Source: Vespula vulgaris (taxonomy: Eukaryota; Arthropoda; Insecta; Hymenoptera; Vespidae). From it: 64,000 nucleotides of DNA. The notes under the pieces were generated by a model, which was not told the origin of the DNA, searched no databases, and saw only the letters and a list, made by a program, of their open reading frames with translations. This document shows positions 51,801-64,000 of this stretch, one piece after another. The translations under genes were made by a program, and so were the position numbers. The number at the start of each line of letters is the position of its first letter. The stretch's first letter is position 1. The stretch lies in NCBI RefSeq assembly GCF_905475345.1, contig NC_066589.1, forward strand, positions 1,767,001 to 1,831,000, in the 5' to 3' direction.

Positions 51801-52108
51801 GAAAAATTAACTACTATTTTCTTTCAATTATTTTTTCACGTTTAGTTACGTTCCTTTAAAATAATTTTCGAATTTGTTCTTAAGAAGATTTCAACTTAAA
51901 AAATAAAATCAAAAGGCGTATAAAAAGTCTTTACGGCGTAAAACATGCATGAGCTTTTTTCTCACCGTTCGCTTTTCTTGAAAAAGAGCAGAGCAGTTCA
52001 CGACGGATTGAAAGGATAAATTGGAAATACGGAAAAAGATAAAGAAGATTTCGTAGAGAAATACCAACGAAATGATACATCGGTTTTACGGTTTACAATT
52101 TATCTCTG

Positions 52109-52152
<44 letters not shown>

Positions 52153-52160
52153 AGGAAAAA

Positions 52161-52204
<44 letters not shown>

Positions 52205-54904
52205 CAAAAGAATTTGATAAAACATTTAAGCGATCAAATCAAATTAGAGAATTTGTAAAGAATTTGAAAGAATTTTGAAATCTTACTCGTAATATTGATT
52301 CCGTAAGATAAATACGTATCTACATATATACATAGGCATACATATGTCTATGTATTCATTGATACAAATCATACGTTTTAATATCAAGGTTTTATTCATC
52401 TTCGCGTTATCCTCTTTAATCCTAGCAAATCCTCAGTTGTCTAGACAAGTTGACCTACGATCCAATCGTTAAATCCGAAATGTTCGTCCATTCTGGATAT
52501 GAGAACGTAAAACAATGGTTTTAGTATGGTCCAAATAACAGGAATTCAATTTCACGCTTAGAGCAGTGTTTCCAAAGAAAATCATTCTATAGTTCAAATA
52601 TATTTTTCGATAAAGAAAAATATAGATATGCAGAATTTCATTCGTTATTCCTAAAAGGAAGATTATTCTCTTAAAAATAAATAACAAAAGGAATGGAGAT
52701 GAAAATCATAGAAAATCTTTGAATTAATAAAGACTATTATCGAGAACGAAGATAGACCAGTGTATTATTTTTACGTTATAAACGTTAATTCAACATTATA
52801 TTCCTCAAATTGTTCAAATATCGATTCACCGATTTATTATATTTCTTTGATGTTTCTAACTAAAAGATATAACTGCAAGTTAGTTTAATTTGTAGTCATA
52901 AATAGGACTAGTGGAGGTATTCGTTCGGTCACATCCCTCTGTGCTTTATAGCGAATTGTTATGGGATAACATAAATGTTTCTGTGTAGTAAAGATATCTA
53001 GCCTGATATTTATTTAAAAACAAGCAACGAAATAATAATGGTAGCTTTCTCGTCGTTACGGTTATTTATAAATAATGAAAAATGAGAAGATTTATTAAAA
53101 GATAATCAATTTAGGTTAATATTAAATATCCATTACGTGTAATTATTATAGAATAATAAACAATTAACTCTGAGAGCTTTTTAACACACACATGCATGCA
53201 TGCACACATATACTTTCTCTCAGCGTTTTCAGATTTCATTATTTACGGATAATTATACCAATGAGGTATCATTTTGTCATCATTTGTCATATATTTGTAT
53301 ATAGCGAACGTATAAACTAATAAAACGTACTGATATTTTTCTTTTTAAAATAGAATTGGCAAAATAATATAAGAGAGAGAAATGAAAATTTAGTCGTATA
53401 GTCAAGAAATTCCTAAGGTAAGAAATTAATTGCAACAGGATATATATTATACTTAAACGTCAAGAGTATCCATCTTCTGACCAAGTTTTCTTCATTTTAT
53501 ACTTGAAGACAAATTTATAGAACGTTAATTGCTTTCTATATACCTTTTACGTGTTGCAAGAAATTTCGAGCTTTTTTTCTTTTTCTTAATTCCAAGAAAC
53601 TTAATTCCAATAATACAAGAAAGAAATTGTTATTAAAGGAAGTTTGAAGAAAGCTTTCGAAGAAATTAAAAATAAATTGAAATTCATTCACGTACTGAAA
53701 GGAATCTAACAGTTCTTTGTTTCTTTCTTTCTATCTTGCTTTCTTTTATTCCTTCTTTCTTTCTTTCTTTAATATTTGTAACCAAGATAAAAGTTTCACG
53801 ACACGTTCAACGTAAATCATTTATTTAAAATATGCTAACAGACTGGATCAAATATGCTTACCTTACGACGTGGCTTACGACGAACTAATCCACGTGATCC
53901 ACGTCGAAGAATCTCTGCAACGCTTCTTCGAAAGTTACGTGTCATAAAGCAATAGACGACGGGATTGAGAGCACTATTCGCATGTCCTAGGAAGAGACAA
54001 TAGGACAGGGCGTCGGTCACTGAAGAATATCCTTTGTCTGCGAATAACATTTTTTAAAAGCGATTACTTCTCTATAGAAATCATTCTTATTATCTATTAA
54101 TTCTTAATAAAAACTATTAAATTAAGTTTTCACTTAATTATCATTAGATAAATTAATATTTCGTTGATCGTAGAGTGATATCAGATAATAACAAAAAGTA
54201 TATGCAATATCATTATATTGTTAATATATATTGGTAATATATTTGCTTAATCATCGATTAAATTCTGGTAATTAATAAAATATATATTTGATAAATATTT
54301 TATGCTTAAATGATTAATAGAAAATAGAGTTTTTGCTCATTTTTTTGATTCTTTGAGTCACAATGAAATAAATTGATCTAGTGTTGCATTCGTTCAATCG
54401 TTAGTTACAAACTCGAATAGTCAACGAAATATAGTAGTAATATGTTTTATGTTTAAATGATTAATAGAAATTCGATGATCAAATAATTTAGAGAAGAATA
54501 TTTTCTTAAGTTTTTAAACAACTTCGAATTAAAGTTCGACGATAAAATAAATTCCAATATGAAGTATGCGCGCTTTGACCTTGTCCAATGTATAAACCGT
54601 ATCACATTGACTAGCTTAAAATGTTTTTCATTTGAAACTTATTATCAGCGGAAGTAGAGTTTGCCGAAGCAATTAAATACTTTTATCAAAACAAAACTCA
54701 CCGACCACTTTCAGATCGACGAGCAGTCTAAGAACGTTGTAAGGAAGCCAACAAAGGGCAAAAAGCACTGCAAGAAGCAGCAATATCCAAGCGATTCGTC
54801 TTCTCTCACGTACCAATCGGAAGTTCTACAAGTAAACAGTTAGAAGTCGTTACTGTCTCTATTAAATAAAACGACTATTACATTTATCCGATTCATTGAA
54901 AAGA

Positions 54905-54955
<51 letters not shown>

Positions 54956-57900
54956 GACCATCGTGTTACGTGATTAGGAAACGGTTCAATGAAAATTTCA
55001 AAGAAAATAGATGTGTCGTTGTCGATTTAAAGATAAAAAGAAAGCAAACGAACGAACAAATAAAACAAAGAATTAATAACGAGGGAAAAAAAGATTCATG
55101 AATGATACGAGTTCGCACGTACGTAACTTATGTCATCTTACATCCGTTTCTTTGAATAGCCTTTAACGAAGTCTACAAGTGTGACACGAGACCGAATCGT
55201 TTCTTATTTGACGTCATCGTAAACAGTATATACATATGGAATATGAAAGAATATCGGAGCTTCAAACATGTTTATGACTCGAGATACATTTCTTCTCGCT
55301 CGTTGGCTTGCAGGTCGGTTTAGATGCGAGACTTGTCTGAGATAAAATTTTCCGAGCGTTCCTGTATCATCTATCTCTGAGCTTACTGCGCGTAAGATTG
55401 AATCTTTTTTTCTACTTCTTTATAAAAAAGAAGAAACTTTAAAAATGATAGCATACTTTTGAAACCCATTTTTGAGGCCGAAATAGATATATATTTATTC
55501 TAGAAAGAAGAATATTTGGATTGTGTGTGTTTATGAATGTATATTTATATCTCTTTTTCTAGTTTCATGCATACATACTTCATATACATACTTATGATGT
55601 AAGATGTAAAGAAGGATCTCTACGTGTTTACAAATGTATAAGATATCAATGAGTGTCCTTCTAATCCGAATGACAAATATTCAATAGTATATTGAACACA
55701 AATACAACAAACCGATAAGAAAAGAAATAAAACTATTATTTACTAACTTGTTGCGAGCTAGCACTACCCTTGACGCTGTCGCAGTCGAACGGTGGTTTCC
55801 GAGCACAAAGGGTCCGACCCATCATGGAGTAGGCCAATATCACGACGAAACCTGACAAAGGAAGAGATAATTGAGATCGAAACTTGGAGACAAAGAGATA
55901 TCGATTTTCCTGAAAAATTCTCTTATATATAAGTTCTATAACGCAATAATATCGTCAATAAGAAAATGAAATTTCGTATATATATTTCTCATTTTTGATT
56001 CATCTTTAAATACGACTTTTGAGTGCTGCGTACGTGTGAGTGTGTGATAATCGTTCTAAAATTTACTCTCGATCATTTTCTTATTTTTATTTCATAATTT
56101 ATCGTTGTCCTTTATTTCTCAATATGATAAAAATAACTTGTAAGAGAGTACGTACCAGGAATAGCATAAACTAAAATAAAACAGGCGGTACCGAATAAAT
56201 CAGGCCCTATACCAAGCGGATTCAAATCTTCCGAGCAGATGTAGAAAGCCGGCGGCAATCGGGAAGCGCGTGTATCGTTGAGTGAAAAATTCTCTTGTAG
56301 CGCCCAAGGACCATGAAGAGTAATATTAACAAGATCCGTTTGAGGACTTTGGAGAGTCATCTGTCAAAGCGAAATCAGATAAAAATTTCGTACAAATAAA
56401 TCGATTGGTGAATATCTGTAAGTACCGAATTATGTTTGTATTCACGACTACCGTTTCAAATTTATCAGAAAATCAAGTATCGGTTTTTATCAATCGACCA
56501 TTAAAACGATTCCTATATTATCTCTGATAAGAAAAAATGTTTATATGTTTAATGATAATATAATCCTTTATAATCTTATACTTATTTTCTATATAACAAA
56601 AATTTATACAACGCGAAACTAATGAACGTATACTATATATGAACTAACAATTGTATAATTTACAATTTTTTTTTTTTATTTTTTTCATTAAAGAATTATT
56701 TCTATTAAAGAAAAGAAACGATTTGTAACTTTGAAATTAGAATATTCGTATTCATTTGCATTCTAAAACGCATGCATTGTAGTATTTTTAAGAACTGTTA
56801 TTATTTATAACAATCTTTTCATCGAGAGATTTTTTAAAATAGAAAATGCAAAAATAAGATATTTTAGGATTATAAGAAAAAGTAATTTTTTCATGAAACA
56901 CTCAAAGGATTTGCTGTAATAGTATACAGTTTCCCAGGAAATTTCGTTTAATGTAATCCTTTCTTCTTGAGATAGATTATTAATATTCAGTATAGCTATC
57001 AATAATATTTATATGACGTAGGACTAAATAGGATTATATCTACTTTTCATCGAAATCGAAGTTTGATAATAAGTTATCCGATTTATAACTATTAATATTT
57101 CTTTTCATTTTTTCTTACTTTAAATTTTATAATCAACGCATCTTTCGCTATTTCCATATTTCGGGCCTATGATATTACAAAAAGAAGAAAGTAAAAGCTT
57201 TATCGTGTTAGAACTAAAGGTGACATGGAAATCACAAAATTACATAATGTATAAGATAACAAAATTTTTGTTTCAAATCTGATGAGAAAAGATATAATTA
57301 CTTTACAAATTTTTATAATTATTATATAATTGTTTCTCATTTAAAAATAAATGTAAGTATAATACGCTTGAGAAAATAAAACTGCGAACTGCTATGAACG
57401 AACTCCTTGACGATAAAAGAATGGTATAACAATAAGCTAGCTTATGACGATGAAAAGAAATAATATTTCAATACATATACGTAGACACATACATTCATAT
57501 AATACAGATGTATAAGGGTATGAGTTTATAGTTATTATATATAGTGTTATAAAGAGAAAACAGATAGAACTAATTAACTCGATTGCAAAGCTATTAAAAA
57601 TAATATAAAGCGTAGATGAAACTTACCCCTTGTAATACAGGCATGAAGATACTCAAAGCTACTAGCCATAAGATAACTATAACGACCACGGTACTCTTTC
57701 GATTGAATACTCGTCGAAAAGCTATAGGACTCCGTATTGCTAGATACCTATCGATACTCATCGCAGTAATTGTATAGACCGAAGCAGCAACGGCCACACC
57801 TGAAAAACCAGCTTCGATTATGTGCTAGTCGATTAATCGTTAAGGATCAACTTCCTTGCCTTATCGTTCTAACATTTATCGATTGCTCTAGATAATAGAA

Positions 57901-58481
57901 TATAATACACTCGTGAACATTTATCTTATGTGGCCTCATTCCCTTTACGAGATTTCATGATATTATTTCTACAATATTAAAACAGCGTAAAAGAAATCAA
58001 ATATAATAGGTATATTTGTAAAATTGTAACTAATTGGAAAATTCTATTGTATAAAATCATATGAAAAGTTTACGAAGCTGTTAATAACTTTCGTTCTAGT
58101 ATTTATTTTTTTTTCTCTTTTTCTCTTTGTTTCTCTCTTATTCTCTTTGTTTTTATATCAATCGTAAACGATGCAATTTTTGTGCATAATAATCAAGTAA
58201 CGTTAAAAAAGCTTCGCCCAATCATCCAAGTTGAACAACTACGAAGCATGGTAGAAAATTTCACGGTTGGTAAAATGCACATTTTGAACCATTATTTCAA
58301 GTCATTCGCTGTTAACCAACTTCCTTCTGTAACTCGCATTGAAAGAGAAAAAGACAGAGAAAGAGAGTGTATGGTGTATATTCTAACAATAAACATTTTC
58401 TCAACAGATAACTTCCAGATAACGATGACTGAGATTTTACTAACAAACGAGGTCACGAAAAAGTATAATACTTGGTATATG

Positions 58482-58521
<40 letters not shown>

Positions 58522-60470
58522 CATACATATATATATATATATGTTATTCCGAACCATGTTATCCCGTTTTGACTGTACCCTAAAATAGTTCTGTAGATAT
58601 TTCTAGTACTTTTATTTTTTTTTTTTTTATGATTAGCAGCTACATTAAGGAGAAACAATTTTCAGCGAGCTTTTAAATCTCTTCTATGATTTCCTCGGAA
58701 CTTAAATGAATAGATAATGATGATAATAAGAAGAAAGAGACAAATATAAAAGCCAATGGGAAGAAAAATAGATAAGAAAAAGATCAGTGATTTTTATAAT
58801 GTATATACATTTTAACGTTCGAGTATCATTAGGCTCGTAATTGTATAAAATAAAAAGGGAAAAGTATCGACAAAGTTCGCCAGAAAAAAAAAAATAATAA
58901 AACTCGATAGAAAATGATTTACGATCGTAAAGAACGTTTTAAATATTTCTTATTGTTTATATTATTATGAGTAATATAGTTAGGTATATGGAAAATATAC
59001 ATTGTGTCGTAGGATTTTACATTCTAGTTAAATATTTGCTAATGGATCATCCGTTCTCAAGATGTCGAAGAACAAAGTCAACAGTAAAATATTCGCATCG
59101 GACAAACTCTATCCTACTGGAAAAGGAATTATGTTATATAATATTTAAAATCGGTGATGAACGCTTGAAAATACTCGTGTTCTAAGAAAGATGAATTGCA
59201 CACGCGCCCGAGAACAAAGAGATGAATTTTGCGAACAATATTCATTTATTTATGCTATTATCTCGCTTTGCAATAGTGAATATTAAATATGTAAATAGAA
59301 AACGTTTATTCATTCTCTTTTATAAGAAAGTTATTAATATAGATATACGAGAACAAGTTTGATCGATCTTACTTTCTTTTATTAATCGAGATAAAAAGAA
59401 TTTCGAAAGGAATATTTCCATAAATTTATTTACGCATGAAAAATACAATGGAATCTTTCTAATTAATCGTCGGTCGATATCACTAAGGAATGCTTTCAAC
59501 TTTTAATTCAACTTAATTTTATCTATCAAGATCGATTATGACGGATTTATGCACAAAAAGATGGAGACGGTCGTTTCGCGGACTCCGTAAAACAGAGGAT
59601 TTATGCACATGACAAAATGTAAATCTACGTTATATAGTAAATATAAATTTATATTTGTAATAATAATCGAATTTGGACAATGTATATTATTCCTCTTCTG
59701 CATGAATAATCGAAGGGAGAAAATATATGTTGTGCATAATTAATTTATACTAATCGAGCTTTAAGTGCTTCGGGCCGCTTAAAGCCTATATTTGTCAGTG
59801 GTTGTCAGTGGTTGAAGTATTTTAATCTGGTTATCAAATAGAAATTTGATGATAGAAACGAAATTGTAGAGTTCGAATAAACTTACCTTGTAGATATGAG
59901 GACAATTTACACATAACTTCGCCATAAATCCAGACAAGTGAGACAGCTTGACTGGCCGCAACTGGCATACAAATCGTAGTCACCAATAGATCAGCCACGG
60001 ATAGATTCACCACAAAATAATTTGTAACGCTGAAAACAAAAGAATAGTCGCGTATGTGTGTATGTGTATCTTCATTAGAATGACAAGCGATAAAATTCAA
60101 CTGATGGAGCGAATACAGAGGATCAATAGGATAGATCCTATGCGAGGTTGACCATAACAAATAGAAGTCGCGATATTATAGTATACTCGTGTATTGAACC
60201 TTGCATTAATAGATACAACAAACATTGTAATTTTCTGTGACTCGTTCTTTGGACTTTTAAGTAATATTGTCGTTTCTCTTTGAATCCTTATTTATCTATG
60301 CATAAATTGTTAGAAAGGACGAGTGCAAAAAATTACGTTTTTATGACGGACAATATTAATTTAAATCAAAAATAACATTTCAATTCGGGAACAAGATAAC
60401 TGGTTTAACAATCGTATAAAACAAGTCAAACGAATGATCGACCGATCGGTCGGTTTTCCATTTAATATAC

Positions 60471-60524
<54 letters not shown>

Positions 60525-62735
60525 GTATATACGTATATATAAAAGGATGATGGAATAAAAAAAAAGCGATTTATAATCCAATATGTAACCTATTTCTTCC
60601 ACTCGAAAAATTGATACAGTAATTCGTTTGATATCGAGTTGTGTGGTATTCATGAAAACCTATATACGAATATTTTTCTACCTGAACGATTTCTATTCGA
60701 CATAAAATGTAATTTGGCCGTTGTAATATCACGTAAAAAAGTTATTTTCATTAAACGTGATATTTATCATAAATACATTCGATTCCATAATGAGTAAAGG
60801 ACAAATTAATCGATTTTTTTCATAAAATTAGCGAAATGAACATATTTTTCTTAATATCAACGATCGGACGGCGACAACGAAAATGTTTTATTTCGTACAG
60901 ACTATCGTGACTTCTTATTTCACTTGTTGATAACATTTGTTATCTTTAACGAAAAAAAGAAAGGATAGAGAAAATGGTGTGGTTAATGTAAAAATGGTTT
61001 CACCGACGGCCGAGACGACGAGACGAAGCGGAGACTTCGTAGCAAAGGCGATAATTTTCGTTCGAAAAATAAGCGGCAATGTGTTTGCTTCAACGTTATT
61101 CTGTTCGTTCATTCGTGCGTCCATTATAAATGCGTACGTAGTGTTTATTTGAACGATGCACCCGCCGCGGTCGGAAATAAGCACTTTACAGTTTGCCTTC
61201 TGCATCCTCAAATACTTCTCCATCCTACAAGTTCTTTATCGAGAAATTTTCTCTTCCATCGTTCATCGAATACTAATCGCTTAAGAATCTCTAAATCTAA
61301 CTGACACAGACTGATTCATGACTCAACAATAATAATTCATTCACGCAAAATTCACTAACGGTAATTATTAAAAACTTTCTATATGAGATTTTTCGCGAAA
61401 GTAGTTTCTAATATTCTTTTTTCTTTAAATCCATTTACTATTTATCGTATTAACTTTATGAAAAGGGTGAAAGGGAGACAAAAAAAAAATAAAGGATCAG
61501 AACGTGAGAAAAACTCGAGTAAAGGAGCTTTGAGATACGATTTTTTTTTTTCTTTTTGACAAGGAGAGAAATCATTCAATTTTTTGAGAAATTTCTGAGA
61601 TTTTGTGTAAGAAAATTGCAAAAAAGAAAAATATTTTAAGAAAAACTCGGATACTTAATCGTCACACTTCACATTTCATATCAAAATCTGCCAGAACATC
61701 GGAACGCGTTGCGCATTTGGGGCTGGTGATTATGAAAATGATCTGACAATAAATTGCAACATTAAAAAATTAATTAGTTTATAGCAACGACTTCGTTATG
61801 CTTCTTTATTCTTAACTTATTGTAAACCACTTTCATAATCATCGACTCAATTGATAATACACTCTGATCCATCGATATGTATTGATCTAAGCGCTACGAA
61901 GGCGCTTTGTTTTAATGAATTTTTTTCAAAAACAACTCACGTTGAAATAGTTAAATTACAATTGTCTCGTTAATCGATTTTCTCGCTTGTCAAAATCTTA
62001 TTCTGTTATTTGTATCAAAGTAATACTATATCGAGATATATTTTATTTCAATAATTCATACAATTCCAATACGAAATTCATTCTGCTTTGTAATTAATCG
62101 TTCTGTTGAACAACACAATGTTATTTACTCCGAAAGCGAATATTCTGTTAATTAGGTAATAAATGTTATAAAGAAATCATCTGTCCTTTCAAATTCTCTC
62201 AATTGTTAAAATCGTTCGCCATGTGTAAACAATGATAAAGGGTATGTTACGAACTAAACAGATAATATTTTAAGAATAAAGCATCCATGAAATAATTATT
62301 CCTATGAAATTAACTTAAGTGAAATCAAATTCTTTGTTTATTATTGTTGCAACATCAAACAAGAAAAGAAAAGAAAGAATATGACGCAGACTATGAAAAA
62401 AAAAATCTTTTATTCTTTTTTTTTTTGCTTTCTTTTTTTCCACATGGGTTTAATTAGATAAACATCGACTAAACGATCAATAATATTTAGAAAGAAAACA
62501 TCCGTGGAGTAAATTATTCCATTGATGAAATGAAATCCTTTATTTACTATTATGTTACAACATCAAAGAAAAGAAAAAAGAAAAATAGAACAAAATGGAC
62601 TTTGATTGTGAGAAAAAAACATCCTCTTTTTTATCTTTTGCTCTTTTTCTACATGGATTTAGATAAACATCGACTTTAGCATATGATCGAAAACAAATAA
62701 ACCTTGACGATCTCCCCTTATATTTCCTCTTATTT

Positions 62736-62766
<31 letters not shown>

Positions 62767-63801
62767 TTTTCCCTTTCTCTCGCTCTCTTTTCTCTCCCTC
62801 TTTCTCTCTTTCTCCCTCTCATTTCCTTTCACTATCTATCTCTTCCTCTTCTCACTCATTCATCTCCACGTTCAACATTTTTATCCTCATTCTCTTAGCT
62901 TCGAAAAAATAGTAGAATCATTCTCCCTTTTTCTTCGATGTATTTCTTTTTATAAATAATAGGTACGAATTTCCATAAAACTATTCCATTACACTTTGTA
63001 CGATCGATGATGAGTTACTTTCTCTGATATATGAGTTACAGATAAAAAATGATGTCTTTATTGACCTGTCGATAGACATCTCAATACACCATTTGTCTTT
63101 ACTCTTCGTATATGCGAAAAACGAAATAGATCTATTTTTCTTTTTTACGTTTCCGTGCTTTTAGTATATTATATCGTCACATTATACAGTTCATACCTGA
63201 TAAGTTTATGTAAACTTAGTTTGACCATTTTTATTATTTTTCTATAAGTAAAATTACGTACGGTTTTATAAGAAAAATTACAATGCACGAACGGTGCATA
63301 ACAATCCGATAAAATAATTTGGGGTAACACTTTTGATCCAACTTTTAGTATATTTATGTCATAAACATTTATAGCTAATGAATCAAAATACGATAACGAA
63401 AAAAAATAGCTATCCATAAATATCTTTAGTACATAATTTATAAACGTTATTCATCGATAGACAGAAATAATAAAGAGAACATACCTTCTCATATAGTGAT
63501 ACTTGAAGACAACAGCGATGACAAGTGCGTTGGCTGTGACAGCTAATGCGATGACCGGTACATAAAGAGTAATTAGCAAATAATCCGGTTGTACATGATT
63601 GAAACTATCATATAGATCCCACATCATATTGGCTACAATCGCATTTTGATCGTATACAAAAGTAGCAGTTGTAGAATTCGTCGTCATGGTTGTGCTAACG
63701 AACGGTGTTATGGTCGATGTCGTTGACGTTGACATCGTCGTCATACTTTCGTTATATATTCCAGCATCAAACCAAAAAAAATCACGTAGCGAACGTGTCA
63801 T
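48894..63801 (-). CDS. Class A neuropeptide GPCR (trissin receptor-like), 8 exons
   Basis: Transcript order: 63801-63485, 60029-59887, 57799-57627, 56360-56156, 55851-55748, 54825-54702, 54037-53862, 49241-48894. All junctions are GT-AG and in frame; 1590 nt, 529 aa. The N-terminus (1-73) is Thr/Ser-rich with N-glycosylation sequons at Asn17 and Asn42 and no clear signal peptide. TM1 is about 74-98 (Asn91); TM2 has NLSVAD (Asp119); TM3 ends in DRY at 170-172; TM6 has CWLP at 339-342; TM7 has NPVVY at 380-384. The second extracellular loop is long, with sequons Asn223, Asn235, Asn239 and Cys253, which should pair with the TM3 Cys. Third intracellular loop is basic (VRERRR). The 145-residue tail has Cys and Ser clusters. 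Motifs place it among peptide receptors; trissin receptor is a guess, with orexin/allatotropin-type relatives the alternatives. Confidence 0.93.
49242..53861 (-). other. GPCR intron 7 (4.6 kb), separating the 7TM core from the tail exon
   Basis: Donor AAG|GTAAGC and acceptor TTTCAG|GAT, both phase 0. A + strand ORF at 50307-50573 follows an acceptor-like pyrimidine run but is unassigned. Confidence 0.8.
52112..52199. repeat. (CT)n then (TA)n microsatellites in GPCR intron 7
   Basis: CT-rich 52112-52154, then TA 52163-52199. Confidence 0.88.
54297..54472. repeat. Short direct repeat in GPCR intron 6
   Basis: TTTTATGCTTAAATGATTAATAGAAA at 54298 recurs as TTTTATGTTTAAATGATTAATAGAAA at 54443, 145 bases apart. 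The intervening sequence does not clearly repeat. Confidence 0.5.
54909..54951. repeat. (GA)n microsatellite in GPCR intron 5
   Basis: Perfect GA run; on the transcribed strand it is a CT tract about 84 bases from the exon 6 acceptor. Confidence 0.9.
56361..57626 (-). other. GPCR intron 3 (1.3 kb)
   Basis: GTAAGT donor, TTGACAG|ATG acceptor, phase 0; AT-rich without other features. Confidence 0.75.
57800..59886 (-). other. GPCR intron 2 (2.1 kb)
   Basis: GTAAGT donor and TTTTTCAG acceptor, phase 1; contains the TA/CATA repeat. Confidence 0.8.
58488..58543. repeat. (TA)n/(CATA)n repeat in GPCR intron 2
   Basis: TA runs separated by ACATATACATACA. Confidence 0.85.
60476..60523. repeat. (TA)24 microsatellite in GPCR intron 1
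   Basis: Perfect TA run flanked by CATGTG and CGTATATACG. Confidence 0.9.
62245..62690. repeat. Direct duplication of about 215 bp in GPCR intron 1
   Basis: GATAATATTTTAAGAATAAAGCATCCATGAAATAATTATTCC (62263 on) recurs as a near copy from 62480, followed in both by GAAATCnnnTTnTTTATTATTnTnn-CAACATCAAA, an A-rich then T-rich stretch, and ACATGGnTTTA...AGATAAACATCGACT (62442 and 62650). The spacing of 208-217 bases shows a tandem duplication. Confidence 0.75.
62735..62860. repeat. CT-rich tract in GPCR intron 1
   Basis: CT, CTTT and CCCT units over about 125 bases, directly after the 215-bp duplication. Confidence 0.8.
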
Positions 63802-64000
63802 AGTTGTTATTCCCGTAAAAGAGATATTATACTTCCTGTGTATCCCAAGAGATAATCACCATCATCCACATTCAACACCCTTTTGGACTCTTTTTCTTAT
63901 TTTTCTGTTTTCTCAGATCCTTTCCCAGAAGATTAGATCAGGATAATCCAAAGAAAATTTCAGCTACCGTAATACAAACATCGGTAGCTTTTCGAGTATA
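63802..64000 (-). other. 5' flank of the GPCR gene
   Basis: No further coding exon is visible before the window ends; the 5' UTR and promoter probably continue outside. Confidence 0.4.

Larger units (their letters stand above)
60030..63484 (-). other. GPCR intron 1 (3.5 kb)
   Basis: GTATGT donor and TTTTCAG acceptor, phase 2, at the end of TM1. It contains the TA repeat, the 215-bp duplication, the CT tract and a GC-richer patch at 60990-61200. Confidence 0.8.

Noticed and set aside
61080..61223. Opposed ORFs in GPCR intron 1
   Set aside because: Neither strand resembles a known protein, and the GPCR exons splice in frame without it.

Overview
The window is insect nuclear DNA: AT-rich, with short multi-exon genes that use GT-AG introns and are separated by long gene-free stretches dense in microsatellites. 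The encoded proteins match insect families, and the base composition and repeat style (CT/GA, TA, TCG and purine tracts) resemble a hymenopteran such as a wasp, bee or ant. That lineage call is inference; no species can be named.

Layout. From 1 to about 32.7 kb I can support no protein-coding gene. This stretch holds simple repeats, polypurine/polypyrimidine blocks, two diverged tandem arrays with roughly 200-230 bp units (18.0-18.6 kb and 23.3-24.3 kb), a decayed mariner-like element with terminal inverted repeats (19.96-20.55 kb) and a small hairpin-rich, MITE-like element (29.77-29.95 kb). From 32.8 to 45.0 kb three genes lie head to tail on the + strand: the proteasome beta-5 subunit (five exons, 283 aa), death-associated protein 1 (three exons, 102 aa) and an atypical MAP kinase of the ERK7/MAPK15 type (eleven exons, about 788 aa). 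A tRNA-Glu-like relic on the - strand sits between DAP1 and the kinase. From 48.9 to 63.8 kb a class A (rhodopsin-like) neuropeptide GPCR lies on the - strand, convergent with the kinase. It has eight exons that splice in frame to 529 aa; a trissin-receptor identity is my best guess only.

How the genes relate. This is ordinary eukaryotic synteny, not an operon or a functional cassette. Beta-5 (protein turnover), DAP1 (autophagy and translation control) and ERK7 (autophagy, secretion and cilia biology in other animals) touch on proteostasis, but adjacency alone does not show a shared function. Points most worth checking are a predicted GC-AG intron needed to keep the ERK7 frame, a T-D-Y activation loop in that kinase, an RFX X-box-like site upstream of it, a DRE (TATCGATA) plus CRE-like site before DAP1, an AP-1/ARE-like site and CCAAT cluster before the proteasome gene, and three independent diverged tandem-repeat arrays.

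Limits: all exon models come from reading splice signals and frame by eye, without transcript or homology searches. UTRs, transcription starts and lncRNAs in the 32 kb gene-free part cannot be seen from sequence alone.
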